Shown here one piece after another: positions 15,601 to 24,924 of a DNA stretch of 64,000 nt. The first letter of the stretch is position 1. Each line of letters opens with the position of its first letter. The stretch is from assembly GCA_903813345.2 (NCBI GenBank), contig CAIIXF020000002.1:5804001-5868000 (forward strand), read 5' to 3'. The position numbers were made by a program, and so were the translations under genes. Origin of the DNA: Owenia fusiformis. Lineage: Eukaryota > Annelida > Polychaeta > Sabellida > Oweniidae. Under the pieces are notes generated by a model, which did no database searches, was not told where the DNA came from, and saw nothing but the letters and a program-made list of their open reading frames with translations.

Positions 15601-16855
15601 TGAGTAGACTACATCCTCTAGACAGTATTTTTTGAAATTTAGTTAGAAATACTCAGACTGTAAACGGCCTATGTTAAATGTTGTTGTTCAAACATATCTT
15701 TTTAATGTAAATTATAATTCAAAGTGACTGATGTAGTAAATTAATTTGCATATTTAAATTATTTTTAAGTTCCACTACATGTAGCTTTATCTCTTAGACT
15801 AGACAATATGCTGTGTTACTTTTTATGTCATTTAATTGTACCTTACTACCTAATTGAATTTTCATAATGTTTATTTTATTGAAGTAATGCTTCCTCTAAT
15901 GAATTGATAATTTTGTGCAATACAATTCACCGCAATAACTACACGACAGAAAATAAGGATAACAAACTGAGTTCACACTCAGTCTGTTGGATACTAATCA
16001 ATAATGAGGTAAGAAATATGTGCATAGCTGGTGCAGATATTTTTGGACTTGTGAAATATAACATGAGGTTCTATTGTATACTTAGAGGTTATGTCACTAT
16101 GACGTGAAATATGCCTGAGTTCTCCCAATATAGGCCGACCTTGGGAGGCTCTATATTTGGGCAAGAACGAAGGCATATTTCACGTCATAGTGACATAACT
16201 GATGTATTACATGCCTTTGTTCCCATGGTTACTTTGTATCAATGACGTGACGTCATGATATTATCATGGTTATTAAAGAAATCTAATATCAAAACGAGGT
16301 AAGCGGGCTATATCGGGGTAATCGGGCAATATCGGTGGATATAGCTCGCTAACTTTCCCATTGACTTCCATACAAATGCTTCGCTAGGTATGTAATACAC
16401 ACCGATAACATGGGTATTTCCATGAACATGTGCCTTTAACACTAATTTGTAAATTCTGCAAACTGATTGCCTATTTCAATGGTAGGAGCAACTTATAACC
16501 TTTATATTGTTTCTCAAGGGGGGATTTTGCGTGTTTCGGGGGGTATGGATGCAATTTTCTAGGGGAGAGGGGTATGGATGCAAATTTCTGGGGGGGGGGT
16601 ATGGATGCAAATTTCCGGGGGGGGGGGGGGTGGTATGGATGCAATTTTCTGGGGGGGGGGGGGGTAGCAAGAAAAAAAATTCGGGGGGGGTGTCTCAGCC
16701 TGTGCATCCATACCCCCCGTACATTTTTTAAATGGAATGGCCCATTGGATACAGTGCAAAATGTTGATTTTATTAATAATTTCATGAAGATTCTTTCAAC
16801 AAAACCTAAACACCTTTGAGCATAAGTACATTATACACATATTGCCTACCTTCAT
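608..16855 (-). CDS. WDR19: WDR19 / IFT144, 5' part (15 coding exons, runs off left edge)
   Basis: Intraflagellar transport protein 144, a WD40/TPR subunit of the IFT-A complex that carries cargo back along the ciliary axoneme. Coding exons in transcript order: 16855-16850, 10447-10356, 9478-9413, 8574-8449, 8112-8014, 7490-7277, 6574-6462, 6107-6026, 4729-4638, 4346-4106, 3682-3568, 3146-3040, 2022-1909, 1418-1269, 688-608. All junctions are GT-AG and the phases join into 566 codons without a stop. The reading follows vertebrate WDR19 as I recall it: start [10 protein letters not shown], then [70 protein letters not shown]-like [37 protein letters not shown] and FIDDKSD. These are the N-terminal beta-propellers; the TPR half and stop lie left of base 608. 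Exon 1 carries only ATG AAG before its donor, which completes the expected N-terminus. Identity is very secure; exon edges are hand-read. Confidence 0.95.
3193..3342. mobile_element. MITE with ACAGTAAAAYCTG termini
   Basis: Inverted ends ACAGTAAAATCTG and CAGGTTTTACTGT flanked by TA. The interior has the phrase CTAGTGAACACCTG. A sister copy lies at 60783-60955, and more diverged relatives at 6615-6916 and 8159-8296. Non-autonomous DNA transposon in a WDR19 intron. Confidence 0.75.
3713..3800 (-). pseudogene. Tandem partial copy of a WDR19 exon (pseudo-exon)
   Basis: The segment starting at 3618 (5' part of exon 3682-3568 plus its acceptor and upstream intron) is repeated at 3713-3800, an offset of 95 bases. 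The copy keeps an acceptor (TTTTACAG) and codons for ETPLPTSID and [13 protein letters not shown], with a V-to-E change in between. It then breaks off inside the exon and has no donor at the matching place, so it cannot be a complete exon. Copy 1 carries about seven extra bases near its right end (3700-3707). Confidence 0.85.
4981..5273. mobile_element. TIR element, about 290 bp
   Basis: Left end ATAATCACAGGCATCGGAAC matches the right end GTTCTGGTGCCTGTGATTAT in inverse orientation. The interior has three similar blocks of C-rich or G-rich text around ACAATCTGTG. It sits in the WDR19 intron between exons 6107-6026 and 4729-4638. Confidence 0.75.
5805..6007. mobile_element. MITE of the GGCCCGTAGCCAG family (diverged copy)
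   Basis: Begins GGGCCATAGCCAGGGG, contains AAAATTCTTTCAAAATTATG and TTTTTCACCATTC, and ends TTGGCAAAAGCAGGCTA. The same layout recurs at 18131-18314 and 31638-31837. Its right end abuts the WDR19 exon at 6026. Confidence 0.7.
6615..6916. mobile_element. Foldback/MITE related to the ACAGTAAAACCTG family
   Basis: Contains an internal inverted repeat: TTTGCTCCAATTTTCAGTAC (from 6671) pairs with GTGCTGAAATTGGAGCAAA (ending about 6787), with GGCCGATGAG / CTCATCGGCC arms inside. It ends ACAGGTTTTATTGTATAG. Lies in a WDR19 intron. Confidence 0.6.
8159..8296. mobile_element. Diverged MITE, ACAGTAAAACCTG family
   Basis: Ends ACAGTAAATCCTGCC and CATGTTTTACTGC are imperfect inverted repeats matching the copies at 3193 and 60783. 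A solo right end with the same CAGGTTTTACTGTA lies at about 10142-10156. Confidence 0.55.
9890..9995. repeat. Imperfect palindrome
   Basis: Arms AATAATAGTAATAACGTCAT and its near-inverse ending TTATTGTACTATT surround CAAAATAGTGAAATATTGG / CCAAATATTTCACTATATTG. About 45-base arms with almost no loop. Probably a small foldback transposon; intronic. Confidence 0.7.
10685..11152. repeat. AT-rich minisatellite, about 34-bp unit
   Basis: Alternating TATCAAAGTATTAATG and TATGACAAAGTATTAATG units over about 465 bases, very regular. Located in WDR19 intron 1, close to exon 2. Confidence 0.9.
11291..11510. mobile_element. TIR element, about 220 bp
   Basis: Left CCAAGGAGGATTAGCAGCCA then TTATTCAAA pairs with right TTTGAATAATGGCTTTCAAT then CCCCCTTGAG. 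It shares the AAGGAGGATT terminal motif with the larger element just downstream (11675-12641). Confidence 0.65.
11675..12641. mobile_element. TIR element, about 970 bp
   Basis: Ends AAGGAGGATTGGCTCCCAGA (left) and TCTGGGAGCCAATCCTCCTT (right) are inverted repeats, extended by ACTTGAAT. The interior is relatively CpG-rich and includes TGACGTCA (about 12051) and several CGCG runs. No transposase frame is seen. Confidence 0.7.
12693..13310. repeat. G-tract array with GGGGTATGGATGCA end
   Basis: Starts ATTGGGCCATTCCATTTAAA and GTACGTGGGGTATGGATG, then repeats units AAAAATTCT plus runs of 7-18 G, broken by about 330 bases of ordinary AT-rich DNA (12850-13180). The minus strand gives proline-rich open frames that are artefacts of the C tracts. 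Confidence 0.8.
13840..14100. mobile_element. Dispersed repeat family C, copy 1
   Basis: GGATCCACTTGATTACACTG ... GGAACGTCGAAGG ... CATATGTTTTTGAAAATGTACATG ... ATAGCTCAGAGGACAACAGA closely matches 25575-25800 and, inverted, 26520-26680. The right part (CACTTCTTAAAAGAGAGCTT) recurs at 21850, 22090 and 34425. Confidence 0.75.
14126..14209 (-). CDS. Possible alternative first exon (28 codons) inside WDR19 intron 1
   Basis: On the minus strand an ATG at 14209 opens 28 codons ([10 protein letters not shown]..., ending ...GQRTLIGA) up to a good donor GTGAGT. The exon ends in phase 0, so it could splice to WDR19 exon 2 (CGT GTA TTT at 10447) and give a longer N-terminus. GTTACCAATGGAAAC at 14257-14271, 48 bases upstream of the ATG, resembles an RFX X-box of ciliary genes with one mismatch to the consensus. 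It could instead be the first exon of another ciliary gene, or chance. The expected MKRVF start exists at 16855. Confidence 0.35.
14257..14271 (-). promoter_or_regulatory. X-box-like RFX motif
   Basis: GTTACC-AAT-GGAAAC fits GTNRCC-N(0-3)-RGYAAC except at one base. It lies just upstream of the candidate exon 14126-14209 on the minus strand. Such motifs commonly lie within about 150 bases of starts of ciliary genes, and WDR19 is one. Confidence 0.4.
16088..16199. mobile_element. Foldback element with 30-bp arms
   Basis: GTTATGTCACTATGACGTGA then AATATGCCT is mirrored by AGGCATATTTCACGTCATAG then TGACATAAC. The core holds a second, weaker palindrome (CAATATAGGCCGACCTTGGG / GGCTCTATATTTGGG). 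Upstream of exon 1 of WDR19 in transcript space it is intronic (intron 1). Confidence 0.75.
16515..16750. repeat. Second G-tract array, inverted terminal motif
   Basis: Units GGTATGGATGCAAATTTCTG plus G runs. The right end reads TGCATCCATACCCCCCGTAC then ATTTTTTAAATGGAATGGCCCA, the inverse of the left end at 12693. The two arrays, 3.8 kb apart, may be copies or the two ends of one old element. Confidence 0.8.
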
Positions 16856-16934
16856 TATGTTTAATTGATCACATAAGACTGGTAAATCGGAAAACTACTA
16901 GATAAATAATTTGAAAATAGAAATGTTTTGGAAT

Positions 16935-16995
16935 GCAGAGCATGCGCACTAATCACTTCCGCCGTGACGCCCCAGATATCTCGGGATCGATCATA
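16935..16995 (-). promoter_or_regulatory. Putative WDR19 promoter with NRF1-like and ETS-like sites
   Basis: About 85-105 bases upstream of the WDR19 start codon lie GCATGCGC (16940-16947, NRF1-like half site) and ACTTCCG (16955-16961, an ETS site on the minus strand), followed by GTGACGC. No TATA box is seen. This is typical of TATA-less housekeeping promoters. The transcription start is not determinable from sequence, and the site assignment is inference. Confidence 0.45.
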
Positions 16996-16999
16996 CTGC

Positions 17000-17395
17000 A
17001 CTATATTGCAGAATAAATCGGTCAGTACGTGGATCCCTCAGTCGTGTATAGTTGTGCCTTTAACGGTGATTACTTCTCCCCTTTGTATATACTACAGTTG
17101 TATTCATTGTAAATCTTAATCATTTCAAGAATGAATCGTATTTTATGGTGGTCCTTGTTCTGCACATCATTTATGGGCTTTCAACTCAAGCCGGCCCATG
17201 TTCTCAGTGTACTAAAATGAATAGCCCGTCAACCCTAGTTGAATACACGGGGGGTATTGTTTTCATTTCAGGCGCCAGATTTAAACGGCGACACTTTCCA
17301 CAGCCTTCAAACTCTTGCCCCACTTCTGAAAGGATGTGGTAAAAACCAATAATGAGACGAGCACATTCCGCTGATTTTTAGAGCCGTGAGGGCGG
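17000..17395. other. Region just upstream of WDR19 without a recognised gene
   Basis: Short plus-strand frames start at 17131 (29 codons, MNRILWWSLF...) and 17145 (65 codons). Neither resembles a family I know and neither ends in a convincing donor. A divergent non-coding or short transcript from the WDR19 promoter is possible but not shown. Confidence 0.4.
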
Positions 17396-18130
17396 GAACA
17401 TTGGGCGAAAACGGCCCAATTGAAAAATAAAACTAATTACCAACTTATTACCAACTAATTTACAACTAATTATCAACAATTCTGCTGGCAATTGGAATTA
17501 AAGTTAAGCGTTAATTAAATCAATGATAATTATGGCCTAATTATCAGTAGCAAGTTCAACGTAAATTAACTTTTACAATAATGCTGATTTATGATTTTTA
17601 GTTGATAATTAAGATATGAAATGTTTGAGGGTGATAGTAAGTGGTAAATTAAAACGTTTTTGTTCTGAAGTAGATTATTGGTTGATAGTTAACATATAGG
17701 ATGATTATAATGATAATTAGTCGTAAAGGCCCATGATTTAGAAATACAAACCCCCTATTAAAGTTTAATTTCAAGATGGTGGAAAAAGAAAACATGTGAG
17801 AGATATTTCTCTCATAAAATTGAGAATTACAACGGGAATGATGCGTATACTAACATGAAATTTGGTCAACATTATTATTAGGGTATGTAGAACATGAATA
17901 CAATGTATCTTAAATCTTATTCACACTTCTGTCTGAAATGTTTATGAATTTGAAAATCTTTTTGAATCAGATCATATAATATTAATCCTAGAATGCAATT
18001 TAGGTACTAACATGGGTTACCTATATTTCACAAGTAATCCAAATGTGCTCTTCTAAATAATGATTGTTAGATCAAAGACATTTCAAAACATATTTTTGAT
18101 TATATCTGTTACGTCCTTATTATGTAACAC

Positions 18131-18314
18131 CAGGCCCGTAGCTAGAGGGGGAGCTGGGGGAGCGGAAGCTCCCCCCCCCCTGGCCAGAAATTCTTTCAAA
18201 ATCATGTTGTTTTTCACCATTCTGAGAGTTTTTCGCATAATTTTAATCAAAATTGTGAAAAGCTCCCCCCCCCCTGGAGAAAAGCTCCCCCCTGGTAAAA
18301 GCTGGCTACGGGCA
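18131..18314. mobile_element. MITE, GGCCCGTAGCTAG family
   Basis: Left CAGGCCCGTAGCTAGAGGGG, right AGCTGGCTACGGGC; middle AAATTCTTTCAAAATCATG and TTTTTCACCATTCTGA. C-tracts give AGCTCCCCCCCCC. Best preserved of three copies here (others 5805-6007 and 31638-31837). Confidence 0.8.
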
Positions 18315-18593
18315 AGAACATTATAGTCTAATGTTTGTGTTCTGATTTTAATTGTTGATGGCAATAATGATGTTTTCACATGCTTTTCATGAATCTTAAA
18401 AATTTGCAAAATAGAATAGCTTTAAAAAAGAGGGGGAGAAACCCCAGGGTTCAAAGATGACATACGCTTATAATGTAAATCTGTATTGAGATGACATCGT
18501 CGCTGATTGGTTTAGCGAGTCGATCGTTGATTGGTTTAAAACTAGGTCAATTTGAAAACTTTGAAAACCAAGATGGAGGGTACGTTTTCGACA

Positions 18594-18668
18594 AAAGGTG
18601 GTGTGCGAAGGAGGAAATGATATGTCATCAATTGAATCATGGGGTATTTCCCTCCTCTTGCTGTGAAA
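18594..18668. repeat. Short foldback, GAGGAAAT...ATTTCCCTC
   Basis: AAGGAGGAAATGATATGTCA ... GGGGTATTTCCCTCCTCTTG forms a hairpin. Similar hairpins lie at 24925-25022 and 49930-50045, so this is a dispersed family. Confidence 0.5.
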
Positions 18669-19366
18669 TTTCAATAGTTCAAGTTCGATGTTGTCTGTTC
18701 TGAAAGATCCTAATTAAAATGAATATTCCGTCACAAAATAGTTCAAGATGAAGCAAAAATCTCCGGGCGAAGGGAAGCAAAAAAGAAGCGAGTCATTTTT
18801 GAGAAGTCACGAATCTGACTTAAACCTAACTTTCAACTAATTATCAATAGTAAGTTAGGTGATAATTAGAGATTAACTTACATCAAACTTACAACTAACT
18901 TTCAACTAATTTACGTAAATCAGTGATAATCGACCAATATATAGCTCATTTGCATATTGATGGTAGTTATTAATCGTTAATTAAGTTGCAAATTTAAAGC
19001 GTTAATTAAGTTGATAATTAGCTCATTTGCATGTGAATTTTTACACCTAACTTTCAACTAATTATCAATAGTAAGTTAGGTGATAATTGGAGATGATTTT
19101 CCATAGGCTTTTTTCAATTGGGGGCGGCCCTCGAAATAAAATTTGAAGTTGTCCCGTACGCCGGCGATCTCGTTTTCTTTTTTGTCAATCATCGCGCACT
19201 TTGATGTTCCTTCCGAGTGTCCAATTCTCGTCTTAGACTACCTGTTAAAAATGTTTTTGAAAATCAATTGTTCTTGTAGCTAAGATTTTGTATGTTAGAA
19301 CCTTTGTAACGACCCTTGATACCAAGTTGCTAGGCTACTCAGTCCAGTCCAGCTGTAGTGGCTTAA

Positions 19367-19560
19367 GCCTTTATAGCTCAGTCGGTAGAGCATTAGTCGT
19401 GATTCCCACACGGGGCATTGTATTTAGCACACTTTCTTTCAATTTTTTTTATCTGGCTTGTTACACTTTGCTCGTTATAGTCATTAGTTAGTCATTCATT
19501 CATCTGTTTGTATGATGTATTATGAAATAAAGGAAATATAAAAATTAAAAAAAAAAGTTA
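19367..19560 (+). mobile_element. tRNA-like SINE remnant
   Basis: GCCTTTATAGCTCAGTCGGT then AGAGCA (19367-19392) carries a good Pol III A box (TAGCTCAGTCGG) and D-arm. The anticodon arm and the GGTTCGAATCC B box are not recognisable. About 150 bases on, the segment ends in an A-rich tail (AAATTAAAAAAAAAA). This fits a decayed tRNA-derived SINE rather than a working tRNA. Confidence 0.45.
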
Positions 19561-20126
19561 GTCATTCCCCTGGGGCGCCCTCGGGTCATTACACCTTTGT
19601 GGGCCGTTTTGCTGCCCCACAACGTGTGGATTTTCAAATCGATTTCATTTTAATTTCACTGACTTATACTTGCAGCTCGAAATTTTGATTAATAAAAATA
19701 TATATGCATACGTACTGTACTAAAATGTTAATACAAAACGACGAATTTTTGGAGATTTTTGTGGGAGGGGTAATTTGCAAAAAGAGAGTAAAATAGCCGG
19801 TTTAAAAAATAGTAATCGAGAAGATGGCGCAAATTTTAAAATTCGATGTGAAAATTCGATGTAAATTTTGAAGACTATCGTTTGATATAATACTAGTATT
19901 TCGATTGGCCACTTTGCCCCACAGGGCAGTTTTGCACCATGTTCCCCTAACGCTTTTGGGCGATTCCAAAGGATAAAACTTGCTGTGGATCTCACAATGA
20001 GACTTGCACATTGGCGGAATTCTATACTTTCAAGCCAATACCATATTTTATTTCAGAGAATCATGTTCAATAACCATAAGCGGACAGAAACTAGAAAGGC
20101 CTATTGCAAAATATCTTCAAACCAAC

Positions 20127-20315
20127 CTTATTCAATGATATCTCGTTCCCCATGGACTGCTGCTGCCGATACTCCCGTCGTTTTCTCTGGTTTTGTAATG
20201 CTTTCAGTTGATCTGCGTGTATCACCTTTGAGCCGATGTGTGCGGCTCTACCCCCGGGCCGTGCATCCCGCCGTGAGTCACGATTCCCGTAGCTCATCTT
20301 CTCAGGGTCGTTGGC
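20127..20315 (-). CDS. Unidentified internal exon, 63 codons
   Basis: Minus strand: acceptor TTATATAG at 20316, open frame of 63 codons in phase 0, donor GTTGGT after 20127. The product begins ANDPEKMSYGNRDSRRDARP and contains GGRAAHIGSKVIHADQLKAL, then a basic glutamine-rich stretch (NQRKRREYRQQQ). The composition (Arg/Asp/Gln-rich, no low-complexity DNA) and higher local GC look like real coding sequence. I do not recognise the family and found no convincing neighbouring exon. The gene would be transcribed from the right, perhaps from the promoter-like DNA at 24060-24130. Confidence 0.55.
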
Positions 20316-20510
20316 CTATATAATAGCATAAGTCACAGTTTATATTGTTTCCACAAAACTATAATGTAATTTCCGATAACTTGATAATAGTATACATAAA
20401 ATATACATAAAATTCGATTCAACACGGTAAATAAGCTATTGGCAGCGTAATCAAATCTATAGGGAGTGGCAAAAATGCAAAATCGGTCAGTGTGTTCCTC
20501 ACGCTCAAAT

Positions 20511-20760
20511 ATAGCCTTATATCTCCCAAAAGATCCATGATGTGTAATCAATTGGTGACGTTATTTAAGATTCAAAGTGCAAAAATTGGAGGAAAAATAT
20601 CTAAATTATCCCAAAGAATGGTAACCATTCTAGGAGAGACAAATGATTGCATTATTGTAAAAACTGTTAGTTTTCCTCAAATAATTAAGTATATTTTTGG
20701 GGTATTTTTAGAAAATAGACATGACAAGGAATGGTATGAGCCCAAAATATTCTGAAACGG
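20511..20760. mobile_element. Dispersed repeat family A, copy 1
   Basis: Shares long stretches with 61965-62215: GGTAACCATTCT, TTTTTAGAAAATAGACATGA then CAAGGAATG, and GAGCC...AAAATATTCT. About 250 bases, clearly homologous but diverged. No coding capacity seen. Confidence 0.8.
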
Positions 20761-21776
20761 AAAACAATTTGCAAGGGTCGAGTTGGAAAAGCATCAATTT
20801 CAATCTGTAGAGTCAAGTTATCACCTTGACAACCATTCAAAGAATGATCTTGAATGCGGTGATTGGTTATATTATGATGCACTGCAGTTATGAAATACGA
20901 ATTGGCTGGAATCGGACACAACTTAAGTAGATAGATCTGTGTGCGAATTATTCATCAATTTTCAGATTTATCATGTTTATGGACTTCAAATCATCACTTG
21001 CTCAGGAAGATTCTACAAAAGTACATACAAGCGCAGGAATACACAACAGTATTTCTCGTGGTCTGTGCACCTCGAATTCGAAGCCCCTTTAATTGTGATC
21101 TATTAGGAGATGATGGCATACTAACTGATACGAATAATACAGCACTAAAAGTAAACATCTCAGATTGCGAAATTGTTGAAAATCCACCGTAAAATGCTAT
21201 CGCTCGGCACTATCTCAGTTGTTTTTGCTGAGTCAATTTTGTTATGGAATGTGGATATTTAAACTATCAACCCCCTCCTTCTCATTTTATTTTTTTTAAA
21301 TACGAGAAATAACTACTTTTTACAAATCAAATTATACAATGAACTATTTCATTTTAATTAGTAGTAATTATTATTTCGGGATCGTAATATTTTATTTTTG
21401 ACTGCTGATTGAGCATGGAAAATAAGGAAAACTAGTGTTACAGTACGATCACTTAAAAGGGCCAATGGACCTTTATTTATAAAACCAGGTGCATTTATCA
21501 CTTGCACACATTCCAAGGGGCATTTTCTGCATGCAGTCTACACCCGAACGTGGATCGATAGCACATAAATAAACACCATTCCGAAAATGTGATTGACTGA
21601 TATAATCGGTGCGCAAAATATCCTCAATGATAACCCATGTCATTGAATATAGGTTAAGTACGTCATCATAGAACAGAGATTTTAAAAGAGATTTTTTGAA
21701 ATCATAATTCAAAGTGTAAATATAGTTATATTGACATCGTGTTTACATACCCTGCGCGCAGAGTCTAGTTTAAATT

Positions 21777-22445
21777 GGTTAACACTCGAATTTGTCAAGC
21801 TAGGGTCATATGTAATTTTGAAATGTCGCACATTTGATTCAAAAAACTCAAATGAAGCTCTCTTTTAAGAAGTGAAGTCGAACAAATGCAAAGTGTAGTA
21901 TGAGGTAGAATCATGTAAAACCTAAATATTTTTAAAACTGAATCAACTATATATAGCCATTTCGTTCACTACTGACATATCTTATCTCCCGGGTATTGAA
22001 AACACACTTGGTTAACACTAGAATTTGTCAAGATAGGGTCAACTGTAATTTTGAAAACCCTCACATTTGATTCAAAAATAAAGCTCTCTTGTAAGAAGTG
22101 AAGTCAAACAAATGCAAAGGGTAATGTTTAAATCTTGGAAATGAGATAGAATCATGTATTAAAACCTAAATAGTTTGTCAGTATAGTAACTGGTAGCTAA
22201 CTTCTGGTACCTTGATTACTAAAACAAGGGGATTACAACCATCGATTGTCCCCGGCCTTATTCAAAGTTTTTAAAACGGGTAGAAGGAATCAACTATAGC
22301 CTTTTCGTTCACTACATATCCTTATTTCCCGGGTATTGAAAACACACTTGGTTAACACTAGAATTTGTCAAGATAGGGTCATCTGTAATTTTGAAAACCC
22401 TCATATTTGATTCAAAATCTCAAATGTAATTATAGCAGCTCTTGT
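21777..22445. repeat. Three related units of about 100-120 bp
   Basis: GGTTAACACTMGAATTTGTC then AAGMTAGGGTCA starts at 21777, 22011 and 22351. The first two continue through CACATTTGATTCAAAA and AAGCTCTCTTNTAAGAAGTG; the third loses this tail. A CCCTGCGCGCAGAGTCTAG tag at about 21750 recurs inverted at 34460-34480. Confidence 0.75.
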
Positions 22446-22449
22446 TCCA

Positions 22450-23600
22450 TCTTCAAATGTTTAGATTTGCTCAATGAGTGAATGAAACTGCCCAAATATA
22501 TCAACTTTTTTCAATGCCAAGACGAAAACGTATACATTACATACCTATCAAGAATCTGTCTCCTGGGTCAAGTTTTTGTTGGTCGTACTACCCCAGCGGC
22601 AATTTCCTCTGGGATACAAACAAGAAACAATCCCCCTGGCAGCCTATAGTCATTAAATAATGTGTATCCCAAGCCATACTCTAGGTGGAATATCCCGCGA
22701 ATAAGATATCGCCCTGCAAGGTCTTTTATTGCCTCCTAAATCTCACGTTTTCAATCATTTCAAGGATTGAACTCGACATGGGGAGTACATTCACGGATTA
22801 TAGCCAAATTCTTTGTTTTAAATCATATTTGCTGAGTCCTCGCGTGAAAAAACATGACAATAAAATAGTATTTCATTCCTGGGGATAACTCAATAATTTC
22901 TATCGAACCGTTTCATTGACTGTTTACTCTTGGTTCATGAGACAACAACGCGTAATGATTATACATCTGGTATTGCTTTCCAGGGATCTGGGCTGATCAT
23001 TACTTACAATAACTAAACGGAAGCTTTGTAAGCGTAATTAGTTTTTCTATGGTTGCTCCGTGATGATATTGTTTTTATCCTGTAGTCTCATACAAGGGCG
23101 AACGTAATATTGTATATAACACACGGAAGTGCCTCGTTCGCAAATTCAATGTATTTGGAGTCATATTCTTTAGTTTTGTAATCCCACATCTTGCACCTAT
23201 TCATGGTTGACGCGCATGCATATGACGTATTGTTAGAATATGAATGTAATTCTGGTCGCAGTGGATAGAGGTCTTTTTCCCAGTTTTCTCCTGAAAGGGG
23301 ACCATTAATCATTGGAGGGCGAATGGGAATTCACTCGAATTCTTGAACAATGAACTACCAGGATTACACTTTGACAATTGTGTAAATAAAATAGTGTGTA
23401 CAGTATGCAATAAGTAATCTAAACGTTAATTTGTAGTTAGTTTTCTATCGTTAATCGAGAACAAACATTTACAAACGGGAGCTGTGTAGCAAATATAAAG
23501 TCAGAGTCTTTTATGCACAGAGTGTGCTGAATACGCCATACTATTAACTCTACAGTCGAAATGTTGATACATGCGCAGACCTCTATTTAGTGATATTTTC
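22450..23600. other. No recognised gene
   Basis: A minus-strand frame at 23312-23088 (ENWEKDLYPLRPELHSYSNN...) follows a possible acceptor TTTCAG and ends in a stop. It matches no family I know and has no neighbouring exons, so it is not called. Otherwise AT-rich DNA without clear repeats. Confidence 0.4.
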
Positions 23601-23609
23601 ATTTCAAAT

Positions 23610-23675
23610 ATGGCGGCCAATCCGATGTCTGACGACCCTTACAAAGAATCTAGGCAGTTTGCATTTTTACCTCCT
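23610..23675 (+). CDS. Possible first exon at a YY1-like ATGGCGGCC start
   Basis: CAAATATGGCGGCC (23605-23618) matches the YY1 motif that often overlaps animal start codons. From its ATG the frame reads MAANPMSDDPYKESRQFAFL then PP, with a possible donor GTGAAA at 23676; without splicing it stops at 23684. No later plus-strand exon was found, so this is weak. Confidence 0.25.
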
Positions 23676-24059
23676 GTGAAATAACAAGTGGAATTTAGTA
23701 GTTGTTTTGTGTTTTATTATCATTCTGCATCGTAATTCTATGTGATGTGGTGTTGAAATGTCAGCAGAAATGCATATCCATACGATAATCGAGTGAATCA
23801 GATAACAGTATTTTTCGAAAACCCGTCTCGTGCTAAGAGTGTAAAAACTTGTATCAACATGCTCAAAAGTGCCAATGTGCACATCAATGTCAAGCTAAAT
23901 CAATGTTGTGTCTAAAACAGGTACCTGATCTACTCAAAACAGCTTGTCATTCACGTGTACACGCTTTACAGCAAACACGGCGAAATGACCTGAATCTTGG
24001 AATTTCGTTCGAGAGCTAGTAATGTTTGCTCCGGTCTTCGTCATAAGTGTTCATCAGAC

Positions 24060-24130
24060 TTCACGCATGCGCAGGAGAAAAACCATCAACCAATAACTTT
24101 TATAAATCAATTTTGCGCATGCACCTTACA
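24060..24130. promoter_or_regulatory. Promoter-like cluster (two NRF1-like sites, CCAAT box)
   Basis: CGCATGCGCA at 24064-24073 and TGCGCATGCA at 24114-24123 are NRF1-like. CCAAT lies at 24090-24094 and TTTTATAAATC just after. The orientation is unclear: it could serve the unidentified minus-strand exon at 20127-20315 or a plus-strand transcript. Confidence 0.4.
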
Positions 24131-24649
24131 ACGGTAAAGAAATTCGTATTTATAAACGAACCAGTTTGAGATAACCCGATATCAGTCGGAGAAATCTGAC
24201 GATCTACGAAACTCACTTCAAAAAATCAAATGCGGACTGACGGCGTATTCTACTATGTTTGGATCTAAGATTTTCAGTATAGATAAAGTCTTTTATGATC
24301 TTTCGAATGAGGTAAGTCTCTAGTTCGACAGACAATCGTATCAACTTGAACAAAAGTTGAGTTTTGACGAAAATTTTTAACATGCGCAGAAGTCCCATTT
24401 TCGTTGTACCATATTGACTGTCTAGGACATGTGGGGTTGGTGGCATAGGCCAAGGAACATGTATATACTTAATGCGAAATCAAAGTTTGTCCAATTGGAG
24501 TCCCCTAGGATTTTTTCTTAGGAGTCCTGAGTTAGATTTTGCATTCATTATTTATAATACATGTTCCTTGGCTAGGCGGTCGAGCTACTGAAGTCGATAA
24601 GCACAATGTGGAGTTCTCATCCGACGTTTATGTTAGAATTGGAGTAATG

Positions 24650-24807
24650 CACTGGCGGATCTAGAAGCTAACAAGGGGGCCCACATTTTAAATCTGAAAA
24701 AAATTGAGCCCCAAATTCCAAAAATTGGGCCCTAAAGATGTTAGGGCCTAAAAAAGCCCAAAAGGCCTGCAAATTAAGGCCCTTCAAAATCATTGGGCCC
24801 GCCAGTG
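24650..24807. mobile_element. MITE with CACTGGCGG termini
   Basis: CACTGGCGGATCTAGAAGCT at the left and GGGCCCGCCAGTG at the right are inverted. The interior is rich in GGGCCC words. About 158 bases. Confidence 0.65.
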
Positions 24808-24924
24808 TAATAACCATTTGCCATATTGATTATTTTGTTTATTTTCACTTATTTACCATTGACTGCATTGTATTGAAACGGAGTCACTTTACCCATAATG
24901 AATTGATCAAATGTAGATCTAGAG

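Larger units (their letters stand above)
17395..19110. repeat. AT-rich repeat block with TAACTTTCAACTAATTATCA motifs
   Basis: Recurring words such as CAACTAATTATCAA, GTTAATTAAGTTG and GATAATTAG. A segment of about 45 bases (ACCTAACTTTCAACTAATTA ... AAGTTAGGTGATAATT) occurs at 18833 and again at 19045, and each copy folds on itself (ACCTAACTT/AAGTTAGGT). It encloses the MITE at 18131-18314. No gene seen. Confidence 0.6.

Noticed and set aside
16471-16819. Proline- or glycine-rich frames on both strands
   Set aside because: Products of G/C homopolymer tracts in a repeat; no splice context or conservation.
19367-19440. Functional tRNA gene
   Set aside because: Only the D-arm/A-box part is recognisable; anticodon stem and B box cannot be folded, and an A-rich tail follows.
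23088-23312. Minus-strand frame beginning after TTTCAG (ENWEKDLYPL...)
   Set aside because: Looks somewhat protein-like but has no partner exon, no known family and no polyadenylation signal; left uncalled.
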